Of a stretch of DNA of 64,000 nt, positions 53,904 through 64,000 are shown one piece after another. Under the pieces are notes generated by a model, which searched no databases, was not told where the DNA came from, and saw only the letters and a program-made list of their open reading frames with translations. Numbering within the stretch: position 1 is the first letter of the stretch; every line of letters starts with the position of its first letter. The stretch lies in contig OY759262.1 of assembly GCA_963662155.1 (NCBI GenBank), positions 64,552,263 through 64,616,262 of the forward strand, given 5' to 3'. This DNA comes from Lamellibrachia columna (lineage: Eukaryota > Annelida > Polychaeta > Sabellida > Siboglinidae). A program made the position numbers and the translations under genes.

Positions 53904-56855
53904 TGGGATGCAGTAGCATGGTGGTTAGAATGGGATGCAGTAGCACGGTGGTTAGAATGGGATGCAGTAGAATGGTGGTTAGAATGGGATGCAGTAGAAC
54001 GGTGGTTAGAATGGGAAGCAGTAGCACGGTGGTTAGAATGGGATGCAGTAGCACGGTGGTTAGAATGGGAAGCAGTAGAACGGTGGTTAGAATGGGAAGC
54101 AGTAGAACGGTGGTTAGAATGGGAAGCAGTAGAACGGTGGTTAGAATGGGAAGCAGTAGAACGGTGGTTAGAATGGGAAGCAGTAGAACGGTGGTTAGAA
54201 TGGGAAGCAGTAGAACGGTGGTTAGAATGGGATGCAGTAGAACGGTGGTTAGAATGGGATGCAGTAGAATGGTGGTTAGAATGGGAAGCAGTAGAACGGT
54301 GGTTAGAATGGGAAGCAGTAGAACGGTGGTTAGAATGGGAAGCAGTAGAACGGTGGTTAGAATGGGATGCAGTAGAACGGTGGTTAGAATGGGATGCAGT
54401 AGAATGGTGGTTAGAATGGGAAGCAGTAGAACGGTGGTTAGAATGGGAAGCAGTAGAAAGGTGGTTAGAATGGGACGCAGTAGCACGGTGGTTAGAATGG
54501 GAAGCAGTAGAACGGTGGTTAGAATGGGAAGCAGTAGAACGGTGGTTAGAATGGGATGCAGTAGAACGATGGTTAGAATGGGATGCAGTAGAACGGTGGT
54601 TAGAATGGGAAGCAGTAGAACGGTGGTTAGAATGGGATGCAGTAGAACGGTGGTTAGAATGGGATGCAGTAGAACGGTGGTTAGAATGGGAAGCAGTAGA
54701 ACGGTGGTTAGAATGGGAAGCAGTAGAAAGGTGGTTAGAATGGGACGCAGTAGCACGGTGGTTAGAATGGGAAGCAGTAGAACGGTGGTTAGAATGGGAA
54801 GCAGTAGAACGGTGGTTAGAATGGGATGCAGTAGAACGATGGTTAGAATGGGATGCAGTAGAACGGTGGTTAGAATGGGAAGCAGTAGCACGGTGGTTAG
54901 AATGGGAAGCAGTAGCACGGTGGTTAGAATGGGATGCAGTAGAACGGTGGTTAGAATGGGAAGCAGTAGCACGGTGGTTAGAATGGGAAGCAGTAGCACG
55001 GTGGTTAGAATGGGATGCAGTAGAACGATGGTTAGAATGGGATGCAGTAGAACGGTGGTTAGAATGGGAAGCAGTAGCACGGTGGTTAGAATGGGAAGCA
55101 GTAGCACGGTGGTTAGAATGGGATGCAGTAGAACGATGGTTAGAATGGGATGCAGTAGAACGGTGGTTAGAATGGGAAGCAGTAGCACGGTGGTTAGAAT
55201 GGGATGCAGTAGAACGGTGGTTAGAATGGGAAGCAGTAGAACGGTGGTTAGAATGGGAAGCAGTAACATGGTGGTTAGAATGGGATGCAGTAGAACGGTG
55301 GTTAGAATGGGAAGCAGTAGAACGGTGGTTAGAATGGGATGCAGTAGCACGGTGGTTAGAATGGGATGCAGTAGCACGGTGGTTAGAATGGGATGCAGTA
55401 GAACGGTGGTTAGAATGGGAAGCAGTAGAACGGTGGTTAGAATGGGATGCAGTAGCACGGTGGTTAGAATGGGAAGCAGTAGCACGGTGGTTAGAATGGG
55501 ATGCAGTAGCACAGTGGTTAGAATGGGATGCAGTAGCATGGTGGTTAGAATGGGATGCAGTAGCACGGTGGGTAGAATGGGATGCAGTAGAACGGTGGTT
55601 AGAATGGGAAGCAGTAGAATGATGGTTAGAATGGGATGCAGTAGAACGGTGGTTAGAATGGGAAGCAGTAGAATGATGGTTAGAATGGGAAGCAGTAGAA
55701 CGGTGGTTAGAATGGGAAGCAGTAGAATGATGGTTAGAATGGGATGCAGTAGAACGGTGGTTAGAATGGGAAGCAGTAGAATGATGGTTAGAATGGGATG
55801 CAGTAGAACGGTGGTTAGAATGGGAAGCAGTAGAATGATGGTTAGAATGGGAAGCAGTAGAACGGTGGTTAGAATGGGATGCAGTAGCACGGTGGTTAGA
55901 ATGGGACGCAGTAACACGGTGGGTGGAATGGGAAGCAGTAGAACGGTGGTTAGAATGGGATGCAGTAGCACGGTGGTTAGAATGGGACGCAGTAACACGG
56001 TGGGTGGAATGGGAAGCAGTAGAACGGTGGTTAGAATGGGATGCAGTAGCACGGTGGTTAGAATGGGACGCAGTAACACGGTGGTTAGAATGGGAAGCAG
56101 TAAAACGGTGGGTAGAATGGGACGCAGTTGAACGGTGGGTAGAATGGGACGCAGTAGCACGGTGGTTAGAATGGGAAGCAGTAGAACGGTGGTTAGAATG
56201 GGATGCAGTAGCACGGTGGTTAGAATGGGAAGCAGTAGAATTGTGGTTAGAATGGGATGCAGTAGCACGGTGGTTAGAATGGGAAACTAGCATGGTGGTT
56301 AGAATGGGACGCAGTAGCACGGTGGTTAGAATGGGATGCAGTAGCACGGTGGTTAGAATGGGACGCAGTAGCACGGTGGTTAGAATGGGATGCAGTAGCA
56401 CGGTGGTTAGAATGGGAAGCAGTAGCACGGTGGTAAGAATGGGAAGCAGTAGAATGGTGGTTAGAATGGGATGCAGTAGAACGGTGGTTACAATGGGACG
56501 CAGTAACACGGTGGTTAGAATGGGACGCAGTAGAACGGTGGTTAGAATGGGACGCAGTAGCACGGTGGTTAGAATGGGAAGCAGTAGCACGGTGGTTAGA
56601 ATGGGAAGCAGTAGAACGGTGGTTAGAATGGGACGCAGTAGCACGGTGGTTATAATGGGATGCAGTAGCACGGTGGGTAGAATGGGAAGCAGTAGAACGG
56701 TGGTTAGAATGGGATGCAGTAGAATGGTGGTTAGAATGGGATGCAGTAGAATGGTGGTTAGAATGGGACGCAGTAGAATGTTGGTTAGAATGGGACGCAG
56801 TAGAACGGTGGTTAGAATGGGATGCAGTAACACGGTGGTTAGAATGGGAAGCAGT
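53904..56855 (+). repeat. 27-bp minisatellite from SINE head, about 109 copies
   Basis: Unit GGGATGCAGTAGCACGGTGG followed by TTAGAAT. Main variants: GATGC/GAAGC/GACGC and AGCACGG/AGAACGG/AGAATGG. Its GCAGTAGCACGGTGGTTAGA part equals the SINE's GCAGTGGCATAGTGGTTAGA. Frames of up to 984 codons cross it on both strands only because 27 is a multiple of 3. Confidence 0.97.
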
Positions 56856-57044
56856 GGTTAGACCAGCACCCTCAGGTGATAACACCAGGGTTAATATCCT
56901 GCTGCAGTTTTGAATGTTGTGTCATTTGTGTCCCTCCACTTTGCCTCAGTTCACTAAGATGTATAAATGAGTTCCTGGCTATAGATAGTAGTGGATATAT
57001 GAATGAATAGTTTGCACAGTAACTGCAGAGTGGCTGAATGCTTC

Positions 57045-59420
57045 CTAGAGAAGTATGTCTGCCAGGGGTGAAGTGTGAAGGAACAGGTCTGCCAGTGGGT
57101 GAAGTGTGAAGGTACAGGTCTGCCAGGGGGTGAATTGTGAAGGAACAGGTCTGCCAGGGGGTGAAGTGTGAAGGAACAGGTCTGCTAGTTGGTGAAGTGT
57201 GAAGAAACAGGTCTGCCAGTGGGTGAAGTGTGAAGAAACAGGTCTGCTAGTGGGTGAAGTGTGAAGAAACAGGTCTGCCAGTGGGTGAAGTGTGAAGGAA
57301 CCGGTCTGCTAGTGGGTGAAGTGTGAAGGAACAGGTCTGCCAGTGGGTGAAGTGTGAAGAAACAGGTCTGCCAGTGGGTGAAATGTGAAGGAACAGGTCT
57401 GCCAGGGGGTGAAGTGTGCAGGAACAGGTCAGCCATGGGGTGAATTATAAAGGAACAGGTCTGCCAGGGGGTGAATTGTGAAAGAACAGGTCTGCCAGTG
57501 GGTGAAGTGTGAAGGAACAGGTCTGCCAGGGGGTGAAGTATGAAGGAACAGGTCTGCTAGTGGGTAAAGTGTGAAGGAACAGGTCTGCATGTGGGTGAAG
57601 TGTGAAGGAACAGGTCTGCCAGTGGGTGAAGTGTGAAGGAACAGGTCTGCCAGGGAGTGAATTGTGAAGGAACAGGTCTGCCAGGGGGTGAAGTGTGAAG
57701 GAACAGGTCTGCTAGTGGGTGAAGTGTGAAGGAACAGGTCTGCCAGGGGGTGAAGTGTGAAGGAACAGGTCTGCCAGTGGGTGAAGTGTGAAGGAACAGG
57801 TCTGCCAGTGGGTGAAGTGTGAAGGAACAGGTCTGCCAGGGGGTGAATTGTGAAGGAACAGGTCTGCCAGGGGGTGAAGTGTGAAGGAACAGGTCTGCTA
57901 GTTGGTGAAGTGTGAAGAAACAGGTCTGCCAGTGGGTGAAGTGTGAAGAAACAGGTCTGCTAGTGGGTGAAGTGTGAAGAAACAGGTCTGCCAGTGGGTG
58001 AAGTGTGAAGGAACCGGTCTGCTTGTGGGTGAAGTGTGAAGGAACAGGTCTGCCAGTGGGTGAAGTGTGAAGAAACAGGTCTGCCAGTGGGTGAAATGTG
58101 AAGGAACAGGTCTGCCAGGGGGTGAAGTGTGCAGGAACAGGTCAGCCAGGGGGTGATGTATAAAGGAACAGGTCTGCCAGGGGGTGAATTGTGAAAGAAC
58201 AGGTCTGCCAGTGGGTGAAGTGTGAAGGAACAGGTCTGCCAGGGGGTGAAGTATGAAGGAACAGGTCTGCTAGTGGGTAAAGTGTGAAGGAACAGGTCTG
58301 CATGTGGGTGAAGTGTGAAGGAACAGGTCTGCCAGTGGGTGAAGTGTGAAGGAACAGGTCTGCCAGGGAGTGAATTGTGAAGGAACAGGTCTGCCAGGGG
58401 GTGAAGTGTGAAGGAACAGGTCTGCCAGTGGGTGAAGTGTGAAGGAACAGGTCTGCCAGGGGGTGAATTGTGAAGGAACAGGTCTGCCAGGGGGTGAAGT
58501 ATGAAGGAACAGGTCTGCTAGTGGGTAAAGTGTGAAGGAACAGGTCTGCATGTGGGTGAAGTGTGAAGGAACAGGTCTGCCAGTGGGTGAAGTGTGAAGG
58601 AACAGGTCTGCCAGGGGGTGAAGTGTGAAGGAACAGGTCTGCTAGTGGGTGAAGTGTGAAGGAACAGGTCTGCATGTGGGTGAAGTGTGAAGGAACAGGT
58701 CTGCCAGTGGGTGAAGTGTGCAGGAACAGGTCAGCCAGGGGGTGATGTGTAAAGGAACAGGTCTGCATGTGGGAGAAGTGTGAAGGAACAGGTCTGCCAG
58801 GGGGTGAAGTGTGAAGGAACAGGTCTGCTAGTGGGTGAAGTGTGCAGGAACAGGTCAGCCAGGGGGTGATGTGTAAAGGAACAGGTCTGCCAGGGGGTGA
58901 AGTGTGAAGGAACAGGTCTGCATGTGGGTGAAGTGTGAAGGAACAGGTCTGCCAGTGGGTGAAGTGTGAAGGAACAGGTCTGCCAGTGGGTGAAGTGTGA
59001 AGGAACAGGTCTGCCAGTGGGTAAAGTGTGAAGGAATAGGTCTGCCAGGGGGTGATGTGTGAAGGAATAGGTCTGTCAGGGGTGAAGTATGAAGGAACAG
59101 GTCTGCCAGGTGGTGAAGTGTGAAGGAACAGGTCTGCCAGTGGGTAAAGTGTGAAGGAACAGGTCTGTCAGGGGTGAAGTATGAAGGAACAGGTCTGCCA
59201 GTGGGTGAAGTGTGAAGGAACAGGTCTGCCAGTGGGTAAAGTGTGAAGGAATAGGTCTGTCAGGGGTGAAGTATGAAGGAACAGGTCTGCCAGGGGGTGA
59301 TGTGTGAAGGAATAGGTCTGTCAGGGGTGGAGTGTGAAGGAACATGTCTGAAGTGTAAAGGAACAGATCTGCCGGGGTGTGAAGGAACAGGTCTGCCAGG
59401 GGGTGAAGTGTAAAGTGCTT
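57045..59420 (+). repeat. 31-bp minisatellite from SINE tail block, about 76 copies
   Basis: Unit GGAACAGGTCTGCCAGGGGG followed by TGAAGTGTGAA. A 713-bp stretch (23 units) starting near 57121 recurs near 57834 with the same rare variants in the same order (CTAGTTGG, GAAACC, GGTCAGCCA, AAAGAACAGG, GCATGTGGG). The right end (59040-59400) is more irregular. Confidence 0.96.
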
Positions 59421-59455
59421 TGAGCTGTCCTAAGGACTGGGTATTACGCTATATA

Positions 59456-60437
59456 AAAATTAAGACCATACTGGTTTTTTAATAAAGAGGTTGACACAAT
59501 ACTCTTAGTGACATTCCAGTGCAATCCATGTGCGTGTGTTCACTTCCATCTCTTGGCATGGATCTTTAGGTATTTGGCTCAGACTGGAAAAAATTAAGTT
59601 GCAAGTTGAACATCTCTGGCAAATGTTATAAATAGATTTATAGTTCTTGTTGACCCGTGGATGCTAAATTATGAACAAGTGCACTTGTAACCGCTGACTT
59701 TGATGTGGTGCCTTTAGGCAAAGTTTGCCTGTACTGACGGTCCTAGTAAACATGATAAAAGCAAGAGACAATAGCACAAGGTGGAACAGGCCTCAGAAGC
59801 TACTTGCTCCGGGCGTCAAGTCTCATGAGAGCAAGTCAACAGTCTGTGTCACATGCACCATGCACATCAGAGACCCTAATTGACAAACAGGTGTCAACAG
59901 TGCCTCCAAGGTCTACTTTTTCACAAGCTGAATTTTATACTTTCTCATAGATAGTTTCTGACCCAAAACCGCAGGTCATATCAATTTGCATTAGCGTCTA
60001 ATTGTAGCAGAAAGCCTCTGTCTGATGGTAAAACAGGAGTCAAAGGTCATCAGATAGGCGTAGTGCTAGAAAGTGTTGTGTGTATAACAATGGTCATAGT
60101 TTTGATTACTCTGCCCACCCGTGTGACTGCCCTTGCTGACCGGTTGCTACTGGTACCCTATATATACCGGTACCCTATATAGTAACCCACCCACATTGTT
60201 TTAAGTCAGATTTTATTTCATAGTCAATGGTTAAATGTGTTGAGATTAGTTGGACCTACACTAGACTCACAAAAACGTGTCGTCCATAGGTGTGTGGATA
60301 TCTGATGAAGACCGCATAGTAAGTTAACATCAGTATAAATGTGTGCGTGTGTACGTGCGTGTGTGCATGCGTGCATATTATGCATGCTCAACCCTACTGT
60401 AAGGGCAGTGTTTTATTTCATGTTGTATATACTTATA
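59456..60437. other. No gene seen
   Basis: Unassigned sequence; a GTGTGCGTGTGTACGTGCG tract at 60339-60378 and a CTATATATACCGGTACC duplication near 60157-60180. Confidence 0.45.
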
Positions 60438-61150
60438 CCAAGCCGGCCTCTTACACGAGAGGACCAGAACTTGAGTTTGCCTGCTGCTGCTTCAAAGATT
60501 GGGCAATTTTGTTCATGCCACGTTGCTTCAGTTCATTCAGCTGTATAAATGATTACCTTGCTATAGGTAGTGGTGGACATAAATGAATAAATAGTTTTTG
60601 TAGAGTAATTGCAACATTGCTGAATGCTTCCCAGAGTTGTCGAGTTGGAGTTTGAATAAACAAGTCTGCCAGGGGGTAAAGGAACAGGTCTGCCAGGGGG
60701 TGAAGTGTAAAGGAACAAGTCTGCCAGGGGGTGAAGTGTAAAGGAACAGATCTGCCAGGGGGTGAAGTGTAAAGGAACAAGTCTGCCAGGGGGTGAAGTG
60801 TAAAGGAACAGGTCTGCCAGGGGGTGAAGTGTAAAGGAACAGGTCTGCCAGGGGTGAAGTGTAAAGGAACAGATCTGCCAGGGGGTGAAGTGTAAAGGAA
60901 CAGATCTGCCAGGGGGTGAAGTGTAAAGGAACAGGTCTGCCAGGGGGTGAAGTGTAAAGGAACAGGTCTGCCAGGGGGTGAAGTGTAAAGGAACAGATCT
61001 GCCAGGGGGTGAAGTGTAAAGGAACAAGTCTGCCAGGGGGTGAAGTGTAAAGGAACAGGTCTGCCAGGGGGTGAAGTGTAAAGGAACAGGTCTGCCAGGG
61101 GGTGAAGTGTAAAGCTCTTTCAACAGTCCCAAGGACTATATATTTATCAC
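60438..61150 (+). mobile_element. tRNA-derived SINE, copy 5, with expanded tail block
   Basis: Degenerate head (GACCAGAACTTGAGTTTGCC), then GATTGGGCAATTTTGTTCAT, TTGCTTCAGTTCATTCAGCT, TATAAATGATTACC, TGGTGGACATAAATGAATAA, TTGCTGAATGCTTCCC, the 31-bp array and AAAGCTCTTTCAACAGTCCC, AAGGACTATATATTT. Confidence 0.75.
60659..61112 (+). repeat. 31-bp minisatellite in SINE, about 14-15 copies
   Basis: Unit GGAACAGGTCTGCCAGGGGG followed by TGAAGTGTAAA, with AGG/AAG/AGA variants. It is more homogeneous than the 57-kb array and fixed for TGTAAA rather than TGTGAA. Confidence 0.96.
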
Positions 61151-61202
61151 ACTGTAAGACAGACACACTGTAAGACAGACACACTGTAAGACAGACACAC
61201 TG
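61149..61202 (+). repeat. 17-bp tandem repeat, 3 copies
   Basis: Unit CACACTGTAAGACAGA plus C. Confidence 0.92.
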
Positions 61203-62369
61203 TTCTGTATTTAAAAAAACTTACCGTTACCTTCTGGTGTAAATTCCGAACGAAAACAGGATGAACTTTAGAGAAATTCACACTGTAAACATCCAAACTA
61301 CCAACAGTTGTGTGAAAATCGTTTTTGCATCACACTACCCAGCTCTTATGAAGTAGTAAATGTCTCCTTTTGCTAGATATATGGACCTTCTTGCATTGCA
61401 GTGCTTATTACTGGTAAATAAAGCGTCTGAACAACCAACAGTGTTGCTATAAAACATTTAGCACTTCAGTTGCATAAATGGCTGTTTAGCCTTGTTTACA
61501 GTTTGATGGTTGTGTGATGCCATGGATCCCACAAGGACTCAGTTGAGACATAGGCTTGTTGTACAATACCTGGATGGAACATGATTCATTGCTGATGGAT
61601 AGTCTGGCTTGTGAGAAACATTGATGGATAGTGAATAATTTATGATGTAAGTTTGACAGGCGTTGTTCACACTTGAAAGCAACCATTGAACAGTGACTCT
61701 TTTATGGCTGTCGATAAGCGCATTTTTGTGGCGGTGATAAATAAATGAGGTGTCTTAATTAAGTTAGACGTGCACATGGTGAGGAGTAATGCAGGTGTTA
61801 TTGTCAGTTTATGATTATCGTTGCATTTCATCGATCGAAGCGCGAAGGACGCTAACGATGTGATAGTTACTTATACAAAAGAATTGCTCTGTTTTGACTG
61901 TGGAGGAAGTTAATAGGAATTAAATCAGTGCTGCTAATGATGTGATTGTGATTTTTTTAATATTTAATAAAATTCTATGATGAAGTCTCACAATAAATGC
62001 ATATATTGGGTTGTTGAGGAGGATGAGACAGGGAGGGGGTTGGGAGATGGGAAACACGGGAGAGACAGTGGGAGAGTTGATTGTTAGGAGCAAGGAACAG
62101 ATGGTGAGGAGGTAGGTAAGGAAATGGAGGAGGCAGAGGGGAGATGGGAGAGGGGGGTCCACCAGGCACTTTTAGTACAGTTTCATAAGGTCAAGAGTTA
62201 ACTACCTCGAAACATGAAACTGTTCCTCTAATTTGTTCATGATTCTAATTCAGCTTGGCTACTAGTGGTGTTGTTTCCTCAAAGGTGTCTGTATTATGGT
62301 GCATGAACTAGTGCCCTTCCTCATGCAATGACATTGCATCGTATGAACACGAATGGTGCTTGTGCTGAA
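61203..62369. other. No gene seen
   Basis: Unassigned. A purine-rich plus-strand stretch (GGGAGAGG, GGAGGAGG words) lies at 62015-62160; the Pro/Ser-rich minus-strand frames there reflect that bias. Confidence 0.45.
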
Positions 62370-62550
62370 TGCAAAAATGTAGCGGTGCCAGTGCTTAGTG
62401 CATTAATGTAGCGGTGCCAGTGATTGGTGTATTAATGTGGTGGTGCCAGTGCTTAGTGCATTAATGTGGTGGTGCCAGTGCTTAGTGCATTAATGTGGTG
62501 GTGCCAGTACTGGGTTCATTAGTGTGGCAGTGCCAGTGCTGAATGTGGGT
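62370..62550 (+). repeat. About 29-bp tandem repeat, 5-6 copies
   Basis: Unit CATTAATGTGGTGGTGCCAG followed by TGCTTAGTG; the last copies are diverged. Confidence 0.9.
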
Positions 62551-62859
62551 GGTGCCACAGTGGTGCCAGAGTGTTGCCAGCCCGGTGCTGCCTGAAACCT
62601 GCAATTATTTGTATGTCTCTGAGAGTCTCTGAGAGTCTCAGCCCTCTCACATCTCAAGCTGTCTTGTTGACTGATCACTGCCCCCAGCGCTGGCTATATG
62701 ACACTGTGTGACATGGGGAATGACAGTAATTGGTCACCCCGCCCCTTGTCTGTCACCCTGTGATGGATGACTAGGGCAGCCAAGGAGACACGGATAAATA
62801 AACACAGGTTCCCAGACTGGGTCCAAGGCAGGTACAACCAGGTGTCAAACTGACCAGGT

Positions 62860-63240
62860 ACATGAGTGATCACTGCATAGGTGTACACATGATAAAGTAC
62901 ATGATTATGTACACTAACGAACAACTGATCAGGTGCATAGGTATGCACATGATCAGGTGTATGTTTGTACAAATGGACAGGTGTACAGGTATACAACTGA
63001 TCAGGTGTACATGTGTATAATTCATCAAATGTACATACGTACAACTGACCAGGTGTGCAAATGTACTACATGTGTACAACTGACCAGGTGTGCAAGTGTA
63101 CTACATGTGTACAACTGACCAGGTGTGCAAGTGTACTACATGTGTACAACTGATTGAACTGGTGCACATCTGTACAACTAATAAAGTGTACAGGTGTACA
63201 ACAGATCATGTGTACAGTAGATCATTGGTACAACTGATCA
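62860..63240 (+). repeat. TGTACA / TGATCA-rich repeat zone
   Basis: CAACTGATCAGGTGTACA-like words recur throughout. A 35-bp unit (TACATGTGTACAACTGACC, AGGTGTGCAAGTGTAC) repeats regularly at about 63030-63145. Confidence 0.85.
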
Positions 63241-63284
63241 CACACATCACTAAATCATGTGTGGCGTATGCAGACATTTCATAT

Positions 63285-63465
63285 GAGTTCGCTATATAAA
63301 TGATTAACTGACTACATACAGTGATGAATTTATTTTACTGGAAATATATTTGAGTGCTTCGTAAAGAAGTTGTGATGGCATTGTAAGGAACAGGTCAGCT
63401 GGGGGATGTCAAATGTGAAGAGTTTTGAGCAGTCCTAAGGACCAGATAGTTTGTTATACAAAGAA
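63285..63465 (+). mobile_element. tRNA-derived SINE, copy 6, body and tail only
   Basis: CTATATAAATGATTAACTG, GTGATGAATTTATTTTAC, TGCTTCGTAAAGAAGTTG, GGAACAGGTCAGCTGGGGGA and GAGTTTTGAGCAGTCC, TAAGGACCAGATAG follow the family order. The GGAACAGGTC block occurs once here, so this copy shows the unexpanded state. No tRNA-like head was found. Confidence 0.65.
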
Positions 63466-63542
63466 CAAACTTTTACCTCTATGAGTGAACATTGAAAAGA
63501 ATATAAACATTTTGATTTTGCCTGATCCTGTGTAACCACCAG

Positions 63543-63725
63543 ACAAGGTCTAAGAAGATGTGATACATATTGGCTGAACTGCATGGATTAAAGTTGCTGT
63601 TTCACCTCTTCGGTTAAAGCAGAGGGATTATGCGTAATCCCTCTATCCATTTGACTGATGGGCCCTAGGAAATGTGATACATATTTGCCGGAACTCCAAG
63701 GATCAAAGTTGACTGTTTTATTTCT
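63543..63725 (+). repeat. About 115-bp diverged tandem duplication with hairpin
   Basis: GTGATACATATTGGCTGAACT...GATTAAAGTTG (63563-) recurs as GTGATACATATTTGCCGGAACT...GATCAAAGTTG (63678-). Between them, 63621-63630 (AGAGGGATTA) and 63635-63644 are exact complements around TGCG. Confidence 0.75.
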
Positions 63726-64000
63726 TTGTTTTATAAACAAGCAGTACCATAACAAAATCTATTGCCACTTGAGATTTGACCTGTTTGATTGACAGAGCCA
63801 TTCAGATTGAGCCAGGTTGTAAATACTGCAGGCATCAGTCTTTGGAAACCTTTTGATAATTTGTATTCTACTTCCTCCAAACGATGTGTTTATTTATAAA
63901 GCTGACATGACATGCACATAGCTCTGCGGAGGGTGTAGAAGCTTCCTTGTGAGTGTGGGGGGGTCTCTTATCTTGGGGCGTGGCCTCTAGGGCTAGGAGT
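63726..64000. other. No gene seen
   Basis: Unassigned sequence to the window end. Confidence 0.5.

Larger units (their letters stand above)
53904..59455 (+). mobile_element. tRNA-derived SINE, copy 4, inflated by two internal arrays
   Basis: Between the two arrays (56856-57044) lies recognisable SINE body: GTGGTTAGACCAGCACC, CAGGGTTAATATCCTGC, CCACTTTGCCTCAGTTCACT, TATAAATGAGTTCCTGGCTA, GTGGATATATGAATGAATAG, GAGTGGCTGAATGCTTCC. After the second array the SINE tail follows: AAAGTGCTTTGAGCTGTCC, TAAGGACTGGGTATTACGC, TATATAAA. The arrays are thus expansions of the head and of the block before the tail of one SINE. Confidence 0.75.

Noticed and set aside
53806..56833. Very long open frames (up to 984 codons) on both strands
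   Set aside because: They are created by the 27-bp period and appear in several frames at once, with starts in flanking DNA.
57185..61184. Frames with repeated LADLFLHTSP-type motifs
   Set aside because: A 31-bp period makes the frame cycle through three phases; these are translations of the SINE-derived array.

Overview
This window looks like nuclear DNA from an animal, most likely a marine invertebrate. The signs are several clades of non-LTR retrotransposon, a tRNA-derived SINE, hAT-type DNA elements, a spliced-looking exon and very many minisatellites. I cannot fix the phylum; a lophotrochozoan or similar invertebrate is a guess. There are no operons, rRNA genes, functional tRNA genes or CRISPR arrays. 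Roughly a quarter of the window is tandem repeat, so most long open frames are periodic artefacts of repeat units whose length is a multiple of three.

Layout. 1-240: 3' end of a CR1-type LINE. 955-2064: non-autonomous hAT-like transposon with an exact 8-bp target duplication. 4821-5592: 43-bp minisatellite. 5634-8055: candidate fold-back DNA element with inverted 15-bp arrays and the start of a THAP-type zinc finger. 8056-10567: repeat debris and short arrays. 10685-13927: CR1-type LINE with an uninterrupted 904-codon ORF2, inserted in an older dispersed repeat (called family X here). 14120-17158: a 24-bp minisatellite cut in two by an L2-like LINE. 17.2-32.9 kb: mostly unassigned DNA with SINE copies, family X copies, a second dispersed repeat (family Y), a 657-bp tandem duplication and microsatellites. 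32.9-39.9 kb: three large arrays (41, 60 and 58 bp). 41072-41340: the only convincing host exon. 41833-42944: 30-bp array. 44318-45403 and 48734-50047: two further CR1 copies. 53904-59455: one SINE copy inflated to about 5.5 kb by two internal arrays of 27 and 31 bp. 60438-61150 and 63285-63465: further SINE copies.

The unifying observation is that several minisatellites are not random neighbours of the SINEs but are expanded segments of them. The tRNA-like head becomes the arrays at 26.7 and 53.9 kb. A short block near the tail becomes the arrays at 18.7, 57.0 and 60.7 kb. The SINE tail also resembles the 3' tail of the L2-like LINE at 14.8 kb, which would make that LINE clade its likely mobilising partner.

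All family assignments come from reading motifs by eye; no database search was run. Copy numbers of long arrays are length divided by period unless stated to be exact.
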